Assembly (NCBI GenBank): GCA_948502395.1
Contig: CAOPES010000002.1
Span: 184,002 to 248,001 of the forward strand
From: an uncultured Clostridia bacterium
GTDB lineage: Bacteria; Bacillota; Clostridia; TANB77; CAG-508
DNA length: 64,000 bases
Reading direction: 5' to 3'
Shown: one piece after another, positions 7,852-16,186 of the stretch
Position numbering within the stretch: the first letter of the stretch is position 1
How the letters are laid out: each line of letters opens with the position of its first letter
Translations under genes and position numbers: made by a program
The notes under the pieces: model-generated
What the model saw: the letters and a program-made list of their open reading frames with translations, nothing else
The model's database searches: none
Told to the model about the DNA's origin: nothing

Positions 7852-9120
7852 CTAACAAACTATCATACTTTTTCTTCCAGCTCCTGTTCCTATGAATTTA
7901 ATTGGAACTTTTACTATTTCTTCTATCCTATTCAAATATATTTTTGCATTTTCAGGTAATTCTTCTCTTGTTTTGCATTTTGATATATCTCCAAAATTGC
8001 CTTCAAATTCTTCATATACAGGTTCACAGTCAGAAAGATATTCTTCGTCAGTTGAAAAATCCATTGTTACTTTTCCATCTTTTTTATACCCAACACATAG
8101 TTTTATTTTATCTAACTTTCCAATTGTATCTACATGATTAATTGCTAATCCTGTTAATCCATTTACCATTGTAGCATATTTTAAAGCTACCAAATCAAGC
8201 CATCCACATCTACGTGGTCTTTTTGTTGTTGTTCCATATTCATGTCCTAACTCCCTTATTGTATCTCCTATTTCATTTTTTTGTTCTGTTAGATATGGCC
8301 CTTCTCCTACTCTTGATGAATATGCTTTTAATACTCCGTAAACGTTTCCAATATATTTAGCTCCTATTCCACTTCCTGTACATATTCCTCCAATAGTTGG
8401 ATTTGATGAAGTTACATATGGATAACTTCCAAAGTCAATATCTAATAATGTTGCTTGTGCTCCTTCACATAGAATTTTTTTATCTTGATCAATAGCATTA
8501 TGCATTAAAGCAATTGTATCTACAACATATTTTTTTAAGTATTCTGCATATTTGTTATATTGTTTTATAACTTTTTCTGCATCAATTAATTCATAATTAT
8601 AAATTTTAAATATTTTATTTTTATTCTCTATATTTTTTCTTAATTGTTTTTCAAATTTCTTATTTACAAGATCTCCCATTCGTATTCCACATCTTTCGAA
8701 TTTGTCACAATATACAGGCCCTATTCCTCTAGCTGTTGTTCCTATTTTGTTCTCTCTTCTTAACTCTTCTTGTAATTTATCCATTTGTACATGGTATGGT
8801 AATATTACATGTGCTTTATCACTTATTCTTAGGTTTTCTACACTGTATCCATTTGACTTAATGTTTTCCATTTCTTCAATTAAGACTTTTGGATCAACTA
8901 CTACTCCATTTCCAATTACTGCAATTGTTTCTTTGTTTAATATTCCAGAAGGAATTAGGTGAAACGCAAATTTCTTTCCTTCAATTTCTATTGAATGTCC
9001 TGCGTTATTTCCTCCTGTACATCTTACTGAGATATCAGCTTTTTGAGATAAGTAATCGATTATCTTCCCCTTTCCTTCATCACCATAAAAACTGCCTAAA
9101 ACCACATCAACTTTTTTCAT
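7852..9120 (-). CDS. purA: Adenylosuccinate synthetase (divergent PurA), first gene of the operon
   Basis: 422 residues with GDEGKGK (13-19), GGNNAGH with H42, TTARGIGP, EGAQATLLDIDFG, TSSNPTIGG and RPRRCGWLDLVALKYA. The catalytic Asp and His are kept, so it is not the PurZ type that lost the Asp. Deviations: TTKRPRR where TTGRPRR is usual (aspartate-binding loop), EGAQA for EGAQG, and GTGAGRKSM for GxGPxR near the GTP pocket. PurA condenses IMP and aspartate using GTP. With PurB it makes AMP. In the proposed pathway adenylate carbon is lost into product, so PurA/PurB could replenish AMP. AAGGAGAGG lies just upstream of the ATG. Confidence 0.88.
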   Translation of the reverse strand: MKKVDVVLGSFYGDEGKGKIIDYLSQKADISVRCTGGNNAGHSIEIEGKKFAFHLIPSGILNKETIAVIGNGVVVDPKVLIEEMENIKSNGYSVENLRISDKAHVILPYHVQMDKLQEELRRENKIGTTARGIGPVYCDKFERCGIRMGDLVNKKFEKQLRKNIENKNKIFKIYNYELIDAEKVIKQYNKYAEYLKKYVVDTIALMHNAIDQDKKILCEGAQATLLDIDFGSYPYVTSSNPTIGGICTGSGIGAKYIGNVYGVLKAYSSRVGEGPYLTEQKNEIGDTIRELGHEYGTTTKRPRRCGWLDLVALKYATMVNGLTGLAINHVDTIGKLDKIKLCVGYKKDGKVTMDFSTDEEYLSDCEPVYEEFEGNFGDISKCKTREELPENAKIYLNRIEEIVKVPIKFIGTGAGRKSMIVC

Positions 9121-9175
9121 AATAAATCCTCTCCTTCACTTATTATATTTTTTACATTAAGTATCTTACATTCGC

Positions 9176-9204
9176 ATTATACATACTATAATATTTTTTG
9201 TCAA
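9176..9204 (-). promoter_or_regulatory. Perfect sigma-A promoter of the nucleotide operon
   Basis: On the minus strand TTGACA (9204-9199), a 17-base spacer and TATAAT (9181-9176) match the consensus exactly. Transcription would start near 9169, leaving a leader of about 48 bases with the AAGGAGAGG ribosome site before purA. All ten genes down to position 48 have gaps of at most 58 bases, so this promoter probably drives the whole unit. Confidence 0.88.
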
Positions 9205-9234
9205 TACTTTTTGTAAAAAAAATATTAAGTATTT

Positions 9235-9273
9235 TGAAATAAAAAAGAAAGCGCTCTTAAAACACTTTCTTTT
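9235..9273 (-). terminator. Intrinsic terminator after the 67-residue gene
   Basis: Arms AAAAGAAAG (9243-9251) and CTTTCTTTT (9265-9273) flank a 13-base loop. On the minus strand the stem is followed by a T-rich run. It separates the small gene above from the operon promoter below. Confidence 0.55.
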
Positions 9274-9319
9274 CAACTATTTCAGCTATTAGTTTATATA
9301 ACGATTTTTTTAAGTTTTT

Positions 9320-9416
9320 CATAATATAAAAATCTATATTACGAATTTTTTGATTTTTTCGTAATATAAAAATCTATATTACGAATTTTTTGACTTTTTC
9401 GTAATATAGATTTGAT
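9320..9416. repeat. 40-bp tandem repeats, each carrying a 9-bp inverted repeat
   Basis: Two full 40-bp units (9321-9360 and 9361-9400) and a third partial copy. Each contains (C)GTAATATA, a six-base loop and TATATTACG. They lie about 120 bases upstream of the operon promoter and just past the stop of the small gene at 9420. They could be operator sites, possibly for the NrtR-like protein, or stacked terminator-like hairpins; the sequence does not decide. Confidence 0.7.
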
Positions 9417-9419
9417 TTT

Positions 9420-9623
9420 TTATTTTAAAAATAAGTCTATATATCTTTGAAATGCAAAAACTTGATTTCTACTATATCCAGTTATTTCAATATGTTCCGC
9501 TTCTGTTGTTAAGTTTTCTCTAAACAAATCATTTAAGAGTGATAATTCCATGCTACAATTTAGCATAGTATTATCTTTTAATTGTTTAGAGTTATCTACT
9601 TCTATTTCATAATCATGTAGCAT
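9420..9623 (-). CDS. Hypothetical 67-residue protein
   Basis: Not recognised. A short, acidic, probably helical protein (start MLHDYEIEVDN, end RYIDLFLK). An AAAAGGAG ribosome site stands at the right distance before the ATG, which supports expression. No membrane segment or cysteine cluster is seen. Its stop runs directly into the 40-bp palindromic repeats. The strong terminator of the kinase gene lies upstream of it, so it probably has its own promoter or depends on read-through. Confidence 0.55.
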   Translation of the reverse strand: MLHDYEIEVDNSKQLKDNTMLNCSMELSLLNDLFRENLTTEAEHIEITGYSRNQVFAFQRYIDLFLK

Positions 9624-9656
9624 GAAATTTCTCCTTTTCTTTAAATTTGAAAAAGA

Positions 9657-9703
9657 AAAAAAGCAGAGAAATTAGAATTTTTCTAATCTCTTTGCTCTTT
9701 CTT
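9657..9703 (-). terminator. Terminator after the Ser/Thr kinase gene
   Basis: AGCAGAGAAATTAG and CTAATCTCTTTGCT pair with one wobble and one mismatch around a short loop. On the minus strand the stem is followed by a long T-rich run, a typical intrinsic terminator. Confidence 0.75.
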
Positions 9704-9765
9704 TTCATGCTATCATTATATTATCGCAGTTTTATAAAATCAATTCCCTTTTTATTCCCTGTTTT

Positions 9766-11304
9766 CTAAAATGGCAACTCATATATATTTGAATTTATAG
9801 CTAATTTAACATATTCTATAAAAGAACTTTTTAATTTTGGTGCTTTTGTTTTTATTTGGTTATACAATTTATTTAATTCTTCATAATACATTTTATTTAC
9901 AGTATTATGATCAAAAACATTTACAGTAATAAATTTAGACATTCCAACATCACTAAAAAATTGTAACTTATCTAAATTCTCTCCTAATCTTTCTAAGAAT
10001 TCCTCTATTTGTTTGTCATCTAGTTTATTATAACTTTCAAATTTTCTATTTTCATTATTTGTTCCACATATATTATCTAAAACGTCTATTAGCTTTTCTT
10101 TTAATTCTTCAACATCTATATTATTCTCAATTTCTTTAGTAGAAATATTTTTCATTTTAGTATGAGTATTATATTTTGAAATTTCATCTTTAATTTCAGA
10201 TATACTTTGATACCTATTATCAGGAGTATTATCCAAGCATTTTTCTACAATGGTATCTAATAATATCATTCTTTTAGTATCAAATTTTTCTGTTAATTTT
10301 TTTCTATGTGTTCCTTTATGAGTTTCTCCGAATACCATCCATTGTACTAACTGTCCTATTGCATAAATATCCATAGTTGGCTTTGGTTTTTCTTTACTGT
10401 TTCTTTGCTCAGGTGCTGCGAAATCAAAATTAGCCAGTCTTTCACTAGACATAGTATGCCCTGTCATTTCAAAAATATCTGGATTATAATATGCTATTCC
10501 AAAATCTGTTATTACTATATTAAATTGGTTATCTAATAATATGTTTTGAGGTTTTAAATCTCTATGTATAATTCCTCTTTTATGTACTTGTTCTATACAA
10601 TCAATTATTTGTTTAAATATTCTAATTATTTCTTCTTCTGAAAAATTAGGATCAAATTTTAAAGTTCCACTATATTGTTTCATAACTATTATATCTAATA
10701 TATCATCTCCAATAGTTACTGTATCGTAAAAGTAAAGAGTAGCAATGTTTTCTAAATCATTCAATTTTATTACTACATTAGCAAATTCACAAAGAAATCG
10801 ATTTATCTTATTTTTAGAATTTGCAATTAATATTTTAGTTGCAACCTTTTCTCCTTGCAATTCTCCAAATATAACAATGCTATTTCCACCTTCTTTTATA
10901 TTTAAAGAATCAAATTTTATACTTCCATATTTAGTTACTATTTCCTTCTTTTCTTTAAGTTTTTTTATTATATCTTTTCTATCAACAAATTTACTAACTT
11001 TCGTTCTTTCAGTATTTTTCTCTTTTAAATTTATTTTATCAAATATTTCGCACAAACCATATATAGTATCATCTAATACTTGTCGCCTTTCCGCATATCC
11101 ACCATAAGTTTGCATTTTTCTTCTAAAATCTATTATACTTCCAGTATATTTAAAAATCTCTGGTGTTTCAATACCATATTTTATTGCAAATTGCCTGAAT
11201 TCTACAAAAAAATCTTTAAATTCTTTTTGTGTTATTGTTTCATTTCCATATGTAGCAATTGATTCTAGCTCTCCTTTAAATTCTATTAATTTCTGTGTAT
11301 CCAT
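9766..11304 (-). CDS. Serine/threonine protein kinase with extra N- and C-terminal regions
   Basis: Eukaryotic-like protein kinase of 512 residues. The kinase core spans roughly residues 120-360: VATKILI around the ATP lysine, HRDLKPQN catalytic loop near 245, ITDFGIAYY near 265 and an APEQR segment that replaces the APE motif. There is no transmembrane helix, PASTA or other extracellular domain, so it is cytosolic rather than a PrkC homologue. The 120-residue N-terminal and 150-residue C-terminal regions are unrecognised. I chose the ATG at 11304 (MDTQKLIEF) because a GAGGG site precedes it; an in-frame start at 11385 has none. Stand-alone kinases of this kind often belong to phage-defence or signalling loci, but no partner gene is visible. 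Confidence 0.85.
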   Translation of the reverse strand: MDTQKLIEFKGELESIATYGNETITQKEFKDFFVEFRQFAIKYGIETPEIFKYTGSIIDFRRKMQTYGGYAERRQVLDDTIYGLCEIFDKINLKEKNTERTKVSKFVDRKDIIKKLKEKKEIVTKYGSIKFDSLNIKEGGNSIVIFGELQGEKVATKILIANSKNKINRFLCEFANVVIKLNDLENIATLYFYDTVTIGDDILDIIVMKQYSGTLKFDPNFSEEEIIRIFKQIIDCIEQVHKRGIIHRDLKPQNILLDNQFNIVITDFGIAYYNPDIFEMTGHTMSSERLANFDFAAPEQRNSKEKPKPTMDIYAIGQLVQWMVFGETHKGTHRKKLTEKFDTKRMILLDTIVEKCLDNTPDNRYQSISEIKDEISKYNTHTKMKNISTKEIENNIDVEELKEKLIDVLDNICGTNNENRKFESYNKLDDKQIEEFLERLGENLDKLQFFSDVGMSKFITVNVFDHNTVNKMYYEELNKLYNQIKTKAPKLKSSFIEYVKLAINSNIYELPF

Positions 11305-11374
11305 TTTTTCTATCCCTCTTAATTTTTTATAATTATAACATATTTTGTAAAATATATAAATATATTGCTTATTT

Positions 11375-11676
11375 TTTAAGTTCACTTAGTGTACTAAATA
11401 AAAATGGATTTGTTCACTAGGCGTACTTTTTCTAAAAATCAAGTACACTCGGTGAACTTTTGTCTAAAATAAGTGAACTTTTTCCAATTTTTAGTTCACT
11501 ATTTTTGGTTTTAACGAAGAATAGCGGGTTTGAGCCAGTTCACTCGGTGAATTTCTGCATCATATTTGCTTAAAATTTTTGTTTCTTTATTAACTCTTGA
11601 AGGCTTGCCCTTCAATGTGTGTAGGCATTGTGTTAAACATGCTTTCCTGCCTTTAGTATTCACCTTAGTTCACTTG
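11375..11676. repeat. Cluster of AGTTCACT-type inverted motifs upstream of the kinase
   Basis: The stretch 11305-11890 has no gene. Within it, seven copies of (A)GTTCAC(T) or its complement occur near 11379, 11411, 11441, 11470, 11492, 11537 and 11667. Several form imperfect palindromes of the type GTTCACTcGGTGAAC. A hairpin TTGAAGG-CCTTCAA lies at 11597-11615. Dense short palindromes suggest an operator array or an old repeat cluster; no ORF is supported here. Confidence 0.6.
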
Positions 11677-11741
11677 TCTAAAATCAATTTATGTCTACTC
11701 AGTTAGATATACTTATCCTTAAATCCTCTTAATCGAAAAAG

Positions 11742-11819
11742 AATGTGCTTTTAAAAATAAGTCAAGGTTGTGCAATAGCACATTCATTTTAACCTTGACT
11801 TATTTTTATAAAGCACATT
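11742..11819. terminator. Long near-perfect hairpin, 28-bp stem
   Basis: Arms 11742-11769 and 11791-11819 are complementary with a single one-base bulge, from AATGTGCTTT outside to AAGTCAAGGTT inside. The 21-base loop holds a smaller TGTGC-GCACA hairpin. It lies downstream of the hypothetical gene ending at 11891 and may terminate it. The length is more than a simple terminator needs, so a miniature inverted-repeat element is possible. Confidence 0.65.
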
Positions 11820-11890
11820 AGAATTGTTACTTATGATTTAAGTAACATTAATATTATATAAATCAACTAACTTAAACTTTAAATACTATA

Positions 11891-12208
11891 TTACAGTTCT
11901 AATTCTTCTTCAGATTTTTTAATTCTTTCCTTTACTTTTTCTCTCACACAATCTTGAATTGATGCCAATAATAAAGTAATTTCTGTCTCAACTTTTTCTA
12001 AATCTTCTTCTTTTACTCTACCTGTTTCAATATCACTTATTCTTTTAATAGCTTCTAATGATAAAGCTTTTGAACTATATCTATTTAAGCTCTTTACGAA
12101 TTCTTTATATTTAGATTGATTCATTAATTCTTCTAGATATTGTTTTTCAGCATCTAAAAATGTATCTCTTAAAAAAGCTATATTTCCATTAATATTATTT
12201 CCTTCCAT
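11891..12208 (-). CDS. Hypothetical 105-residue helical protein
   Basis: Not recognised. A charged, helical protein (MEGNNINGNIAFLRDTF at the start, KKSEEELEL at the end) without membrane segments or cysteine motifs. AAGGAGG stands before the ATG. It follows the larger hypothetical gene by 41 bases, so the two are probably co-transcribed and may work together. Both use native, very AT-rich codons. Confidence 0.6.
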   Translation of the reverse strand: MEGNNINGNIAFLRDTFLDAEKQYLEELMNQSKYKEFVKSLNRYSSKALSLEAIKRISDIETGRVKEEDLEKVETEITLLLASIQDCVREKVKERIKKSEEELEL

Positions 12209-12249
12209 TATTTCCTCCTTGTTATATTTATTTTATTTAATCTATTTAC

Positions 12250-13137
12250 TTATATTATTAAACCTTCTTTATCTAATCCTAATATTCTTTTTGATACAGC
12301 AGAAACATCTACTCCCTGTTGTTGAAATTTTTTATATAATTCCGTTAATTCTTTTTCACATACATCTTCTTTTTCTTTTTGAATCAAAGCTCTACGAGTC
12401 ATTCCTTCTGGATATTTTTTATCTGGTACATATACTTCTATCATAAGTTTCCCAAGCTCATTCCACATAGCTATTTGTACTTGATTTAAAAGAAAGTCAT
12501 ATTCTCCATTTTGATTAGTTGATATTGAAAAATCAGTATTCCCTCTTATAACTTTTGGAGGCACTAGTGCATTAAAATTTATTTGAAAATCTTTTGGATT
12601 AGAATATTTTTTTATAAATCCATACCTAATGTCTCTTTTTAATCTAGTGTTAAAACTTTTTTCAGAATAACTACTTCTATATTCTTGTATTTGTTCTTCA
12701 TTTTCATTTTCTAATTTTTCTTTTGCTTCTTTTGTCGTATATTCCTCTGGTTGATTTTCTAAACATTGTTTTTCTTTTCGTTCTTCATCAGTTAATTCTT
12801 TCTCTCCAAAAAGTTCCTTGAATTTTAATTCTAAAAATTCTTGAGATACTACTGTGTTAGATTTTATGTATTCTTCTATATCTTCTTGTGTAAAAACTTT
12901 TCTCTTCATTTCTAAAACTTTAGCTATAATATTTTTATTTTTCTCTATCCAATTTTGTAAATATGGATAACTAAATTCATTCATTATATCAATATCTTCA
13001 AAATATTTTTCTAAACCTTTAATTTTAATTTCTTCTATTAGTATTTGTGCTACTTTCATAGCAATAATTTCATACTTTTCTAAACTTCCAAAACATTCTA
13101 TTTTTTGTTCTTCAGTTATTTCGGTATCATTAATCAT
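12250..13137 (-). CDS. Hypothetical 295-residue protein
   Basis: Not recognised. The first 130 residues and the 135-165 region are highly charged and helical, with a low-complexity Glu-rich linker (KLENENEEQIQE). The 165-250 region (IRYGFIKKYSNPKDFQINFNA, NGEYDFLLNQVQIAMWNEL) looks like a compact globular domain. A GGAAAGGAAT site precedes the ATG. It leads a two-gene unit with the 105-residue gene. No signal peptide is present. Confidence 0.6.
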   Translation of the reverse strand: MINDTEITEEQKIECFGSLEKYEIIAMKVAQILIEEIKIKGLEKYFEDIDIMNEFSYPYLQNWIEKNKNIIAKVLEMKRKVFTQEDIEEYIKSNTVVSQEFLELKFKELFGEKELTDEERKEKQCLENQPEEYTTKEAKEKLENENEEQIQEYRSSYSEKSFNTRLKRDIRYGFIKKYSNPKDFQINFNALVPPKVIRGNTDFSISTNQNGEYDFLLNQVQIAMWNELGKLMIEVYVPDKKYPEGMTRRALIQKEKEDVCEKELTELYKKFQQQGVDVSAVSKRILGLDKEGLII

Positions 13138-13273
13138 ATATATTCCTTTCCATATATTGCTTTATAACAATATAATTTTATTTTAGCATAAAAAGTCAAA
13201 AAAATGAAGTCTTTTTTCAAATATTTCCAATTAAGTTTTATCTCCAAACATTTATATATTTTTTATAATCAAA

Positions 13274-13438
13274 TTATACTTCTTCGCATACCATATCAAC
13301 TTCTATCGTTACCCTAATTTTATTATTTTCTACTCGTTTAACCTTATTTTTGCCTTTCCTCTCAAAACTAATAAAATCCTCAAAAGCAGTAAATTCAACT
13401 ATTTTGTCTAATTTTTTAGATATAGCACCGAGCAACAT
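13274..13438 (-). CDS. Possible 54-residue protein overlapping the methyltransferase gene end
   Basis: An open frame of 54 codons begins at an ATG inside the last 31 bases of the methyltransferase gene. The product (MLLGAISKKLDKIVEF at the start, DMVCEEV at the end) has a natural bacterial composition and alternating strand-like pattern. The ribosome site is weak (GTGGA). The 3' ends of rumA/rlmD-type genes are known insertion sites for integrative elements, so this could also be the tail of a lost recombinase. Confidence 0.35.
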   Translation of the reverse strand: MLLGAISKKLDKIVEFTAFEDFISFERKGKNKVKRVENNKIRVTIEVDMVCEEV

Positions 13439-14769
13439 TCCACGTGACTTGTAAACGGAAACATATCCACAGGCTTAATAAAGTCAACCATAAAACTTTC
13501 TTCCAATTTAGCCAAATCTCTAACCAAAGTAGCAGGATTACAGCTAATATAAACAAGCCTTTTAGGCATAATTTTCAAAATATTTTCAATACTCTTATTA
13601 TCAAGTCCCTTTCTAGGCGGATCAACCATAACAATATCAGGCTTTACAAATTTATTATTAATCAAATCATCCAAAACGAACTCCACATCACCTGCAATAA
13701 ACTCTGCGTTTTCTACTCCATTAATGTTAGCATTCTCCTTTGCCGCTTCTATCGCTTCTTCAACAATCTCAATTCCATAGACCTTTTTTGCATATTTTGC
13801 CATAAACAAAGAAATTGTTCCAATACCACAATATAAGTCAAAAACCACATTATCCTTAGTTATATTAGCTCCTTCAACACCTATATTATATAACTTTTCT
13901 GCTTGTACTGGATTTACTTGATAAAATGACAATGGAGATATCTTGAAAGTGTATTCTCCTAATTTATCGGTTATATATCCATCTCCATATAAGTTGATAT
14001 TTTCCTTTCCTAATATTACATTTGTATTTTTCATATTTATGTTTTTTACTACTGTTTTTACATTGTTAAATTTTGTTGTTATATCTTCTACTAATTCTTT
14101 TTCTTTTGGTATTTGGGTTCCATTAATTACAATTATGCACATAATTTCATTTGTTTTCTTTCCTATTTTAGTTACTATGTGTCTTATTAATCCTTTTCCA
14201 GTGTTTTCATCATATATACTTATATTGTTCTTTACAATAAAATCAAAAATGAATTTAGCAACTTTTTCGGCTTGTTTATCTTGAATACAGCATTCATTGA
14301 TTGGTATAATTTCATGTGTTCTATTTGCAAATACTCCCATAATCGGTTTTCCGTCTTTGCTTGTTCCTATTGGATACTGTGCTTTGTTTCTGTAATTTAG
14401 TGGATTTTCCATTCCTAATGTTTCTTGTACTTCTATTTTATTTTTTAATGTTTTATTTACTAAACTTTGTACTGCATTTTGCTTCATCTTTAAAGTTTCT
14501 TTATATTCTATATGCCTTAGACTACATCCTCCACATCGTTTGTATGTTGTACAGTCACTTTCTTTTCTATATTTTGATGTTTCTATTATTTCTACTATTT
14601 TTCCAAATGCATGTGATGTTAATACTTTGACTATTATTATTTTTACTTTTTCTCCTTTTATTGCGTTTGGTACGAATATTGTAAATCCCTCAATTTTCGC
14701 TATTCCTTCTCCACTATATCCATTATCTACTATTTCTACTGTATATATCTCGTTCTTTTTTACAGACAT
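13408..14769 (-). CDS. rlmD: 23S rRNA (uracil-5-)-methyltransferase, RumA/RlmCD type
   Basis: 453 residues with the architecture of SAM-dependent m5U methyltransferases. An N-terminal TRAM domain covers residues 1-60, a cysteine cluster CTTYKRCGGC near 75-85 probably binds the 4Fe-4S cluster, and the methyltransferase domain has VFDLYCGIGTISL, VDPPRKGLD and the catalytic-cysteine motif SCNPATLVRDL. It ends SHVECCSVLYLKN. Gram-positive members methylate U747 and/or U1939 of 23S rRNA; which one cannot be told here. The protein has normal length and native codon use. Confidence 0.9.
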   Translation of the reverse strand: MSVKKNEIYTVEIVDNGYSGEGIAKIEGFTIFVPNAIKGEKVKIIIVKVLTSHAFGKIVEIIETSKYRKESDCTTYKRCGGCSLRHIEYKETLKMKQNAVQSLVNKTLKNKIEVQETLGMENPLNYRNKAQYPIGTSKDGKPIMGVFANRTHEIIPINECCIQDKQAEKVAKFIFDFIVKNNISIYDENTGKGLIRHIVTKIGKKTNEIMCIIVINGTQIPKEKELVEDITTKFNNVKTVVKNINMKNTNVILGKENINLYGDGYITDKLGEYTFKISPLSFYQVNPVQAEKLYNIGVEGANITKDNVVFDLYCGIGTISLFMAKYAKKVYGIEIVEEAIEAAKENANINGVENAEFIAGDVEFVLDDLINNKFVKPDIVMVDPPRKGLDNKSIENILKIMPKRLVYISCNPATLVRDLAKLEESFMVDFIKPVDMFPFTSHVECCSVLYLKN

Positions 14770-14848
14770 TTATTTTTCTCCTTCTTAAAATATTACTTTT
14801 TATATTAATATACTATATTATATATTTTTTATCAACAATATCAACAAA

Positions 14849-14886
14849 GAAGAAGGTATGAGATAATCTCAAGCCTTCTCCTTCTT
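14849..14886 (-). terminator. Terminator downstream of coaD
   Basis: AGAAGGTATGAGATAATCTC forms a stem with GAGATTATCTC-AAGCCTTCT on the same strand: outer arms AGAAGG/CCTTCT, inner arms GAGAT/ATCTC. It lies directly after the coaD stop and before the methyltransferase gene. Confidence 0.6.
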
Positions 14887-14891
14887 GGTTT

Positions 14892-15359
14892 CTATTTTTT
14901 TATTAATTCTAGAATTTCCTTAGGAACATATTCTGAAACATCCTGATTATTTCTAAGTAATTCCATAACCAAACTTGAACTGATCTTCCCTAAGTTACCT
15001 GATCTAATATAAATAGTGTCAATCCCAGATATTTTCTGATTTACAGTTGCGACTTTTTCTTCATACTCATAGTCTTCACTACTTCTAATACCTCTGATTA
15101 AAAAGGTTGTATGATATTCTTTGGCAACAACAGCAGAAAGGTTATTATAAGAAATTACAGTAACATTGTTAAGATTGTTACTAGCTAGAACCTGTTCAAT
15201 TGCTTCTTGCATTAGTTCTCTATCAAATCTTCGTTTCTTTTCTGGATTAACTCCAATTCCTACGATAACTTTGTCAAAAAGTTTCGCAGTTTGAGTAATT
15301 ACATATAAATGACCATTCGTAAAAGGATCAAAGCTACCTGCATAAAAACCAATTTCCAT
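14892..15359 (-). CDS. coaD: Phosphopantetheine adenylyltransferase
   Basis: 155 residues of the cytidylyltransferase-like family: GFYAGSFDPFTNGHL at 4-18 with the nucleotide-binding TNGH, FLIRGIRSSEDYEYE in the middle and SGNLGKISSSLV near 120 with the ISSS nucleotide motif. It transfers AMP from ATP to 4'-phosphopantetheine, giving dephospho-CoA. The neighbours are unrelated accessory genes and the 5' leader hairpin resembles those of nearby orphan genes, so the copy may have arrived with the accessory strip. An AGGAGG site precedes the ATG. Confidence 0.9.
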   Translation of the reverse strand: MEIGFYAGSFDPFTNGHLYVITQTAKLFDKVIVGIGVNPEKKRRFDRELMQEAIEQVLASNNLNNVTVISYNNLSAVVAKEYHTTFLIRGIRSSEDYEYEEKVATVNQKISGIDTIYIRSGNLGKISSSLVMELLRNNQDVSEYVPKEILELIKK

Positions 15360-15380
15360 TTTAAGTCCTCCTTTAATTGC

Positions 15381-15400
15381 TTGGAGGTTTTACCCTCCAA
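15381..15400 (-). promoter_or_regulatory. Leader hairpin before coaD
   Basis: TTGGAGG and CCTCCAA pair around a six-base loop. The hairpin stands 21 bases before the ATG, just upstream of the true AGGAGG site, and holds a Shine-Dalgarno-like GGAGG in its stem. Similar hairpins precede the genes at 16759 and 17584. Confidence 0.6.
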
Positions 15401-15460
15401 GTGGTTATACTTTTTGGGTAACAAAATTTATACATTATGATTATAGCATATGCAAATGTT

Positions 15461-16117
15461 TCAAAAGTCTATTTGAGTATCAACCTCCTTAATATAATCA
15501 AGAAGAGCAGAGAAATTTTTATCATCTACATATAATGACTTATCCCATTCGTACCAAATGTCAAATGCTGTCTTTGCACCATTTTGCACCATTTGCCGAA
15601 CTTTTTTACTTTTGAAAACAACATTGTTTTCTTGCTTATTTAAAGGATTTTGACATCCCATATCCTGATAAACCTTTGCTTGTATATCAGCTTCCAATTT
15701 ATCACAATGATAAGCAAAAATTGCCTCTCTTGTTTTCCTTTCATCAAATTCTAACAATAATGCAAAATATTCTTCCTTCTTAATTAAGTCTCCAAGAACT
15801 TCTTTGATTGCTTCATGTTCAATTTGCATCTTTTCTTCTGGAGTAATATTATCAAAAGGAGTGATATCTCCTATGACAACTTCTCCTAATTCGTGAAGTA
15901 CTAACATTTTTATTACTTTACTGATATCTAAGTATGTTTCAAATTCAGAATCGATACTTAATGCCAGTATGCACGTTCCATAAATGTGTTCAGCAATACT
16001 TTCAATTCTCTCCTTACTCACATTCCAATGTGTTTCATCCCATCCACTCCTGATTTTGTATTTTAGTTGTGTAGCTAAAAGATAAAACCTCATTGTACTT
16101 TTAAGCCTTTCTTGCAT
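15461..16117 (-). CDS. HD-domain hydrolase (YfbR-like 5'-nucleotidase type)
   Basis: 218 residues. The HD-superfamily metal site is visible as AEHIYGT near 42, VLHELGEVVIGDITPFD near 73-89 and CDKLEADIQAK near 138. This pattern (H...HE...D) is that of YfbR/HDDC2-type enzymes, which remove phosphate from deoxynucleoside monophosphates. It contains an in-frame CGG arginine codon (15596-15598), unlike the native housekeeping genes. It has its own promoter and leader hairpin. Likely part of the accessory strip. Confidence 0.8.
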   Translation of the reverse strand: MQERLKSTMRFYLLATQLKYKIRSGWDETHWNVSKERIESIAEHIYGTCILALSIDSEFETYLDISKVIKMLVLHELGEVVIGDITPFDNITPEEKMQIEHEAIKEVLGDLIKKEEYFALLLEFDERKTREAIFAYHCDKLEADIQAKVYQDMGCQNPLNKQENNVVFKSKKVRQMVQNGAKTAFDIWYEWDKSLYVDDKNFSALLDYIKEVDTQIDF

Positions 16118-16186
16118 ATAGATTCCTCCTTCAATAATTATTGTGTTGTCTATGTTCCTTTATGTTTAACTCCAAAAGGAGATTAT

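Noticed and set aside
9001..9120. PurA as a PurZ-type (2-aminoadenine) synthetase
   Set aside because: The catalytic Asp of the GDEGKGK loop is present, whereas PurZ enzymes have lost it, and no other diaminopurine genes lie nearby.
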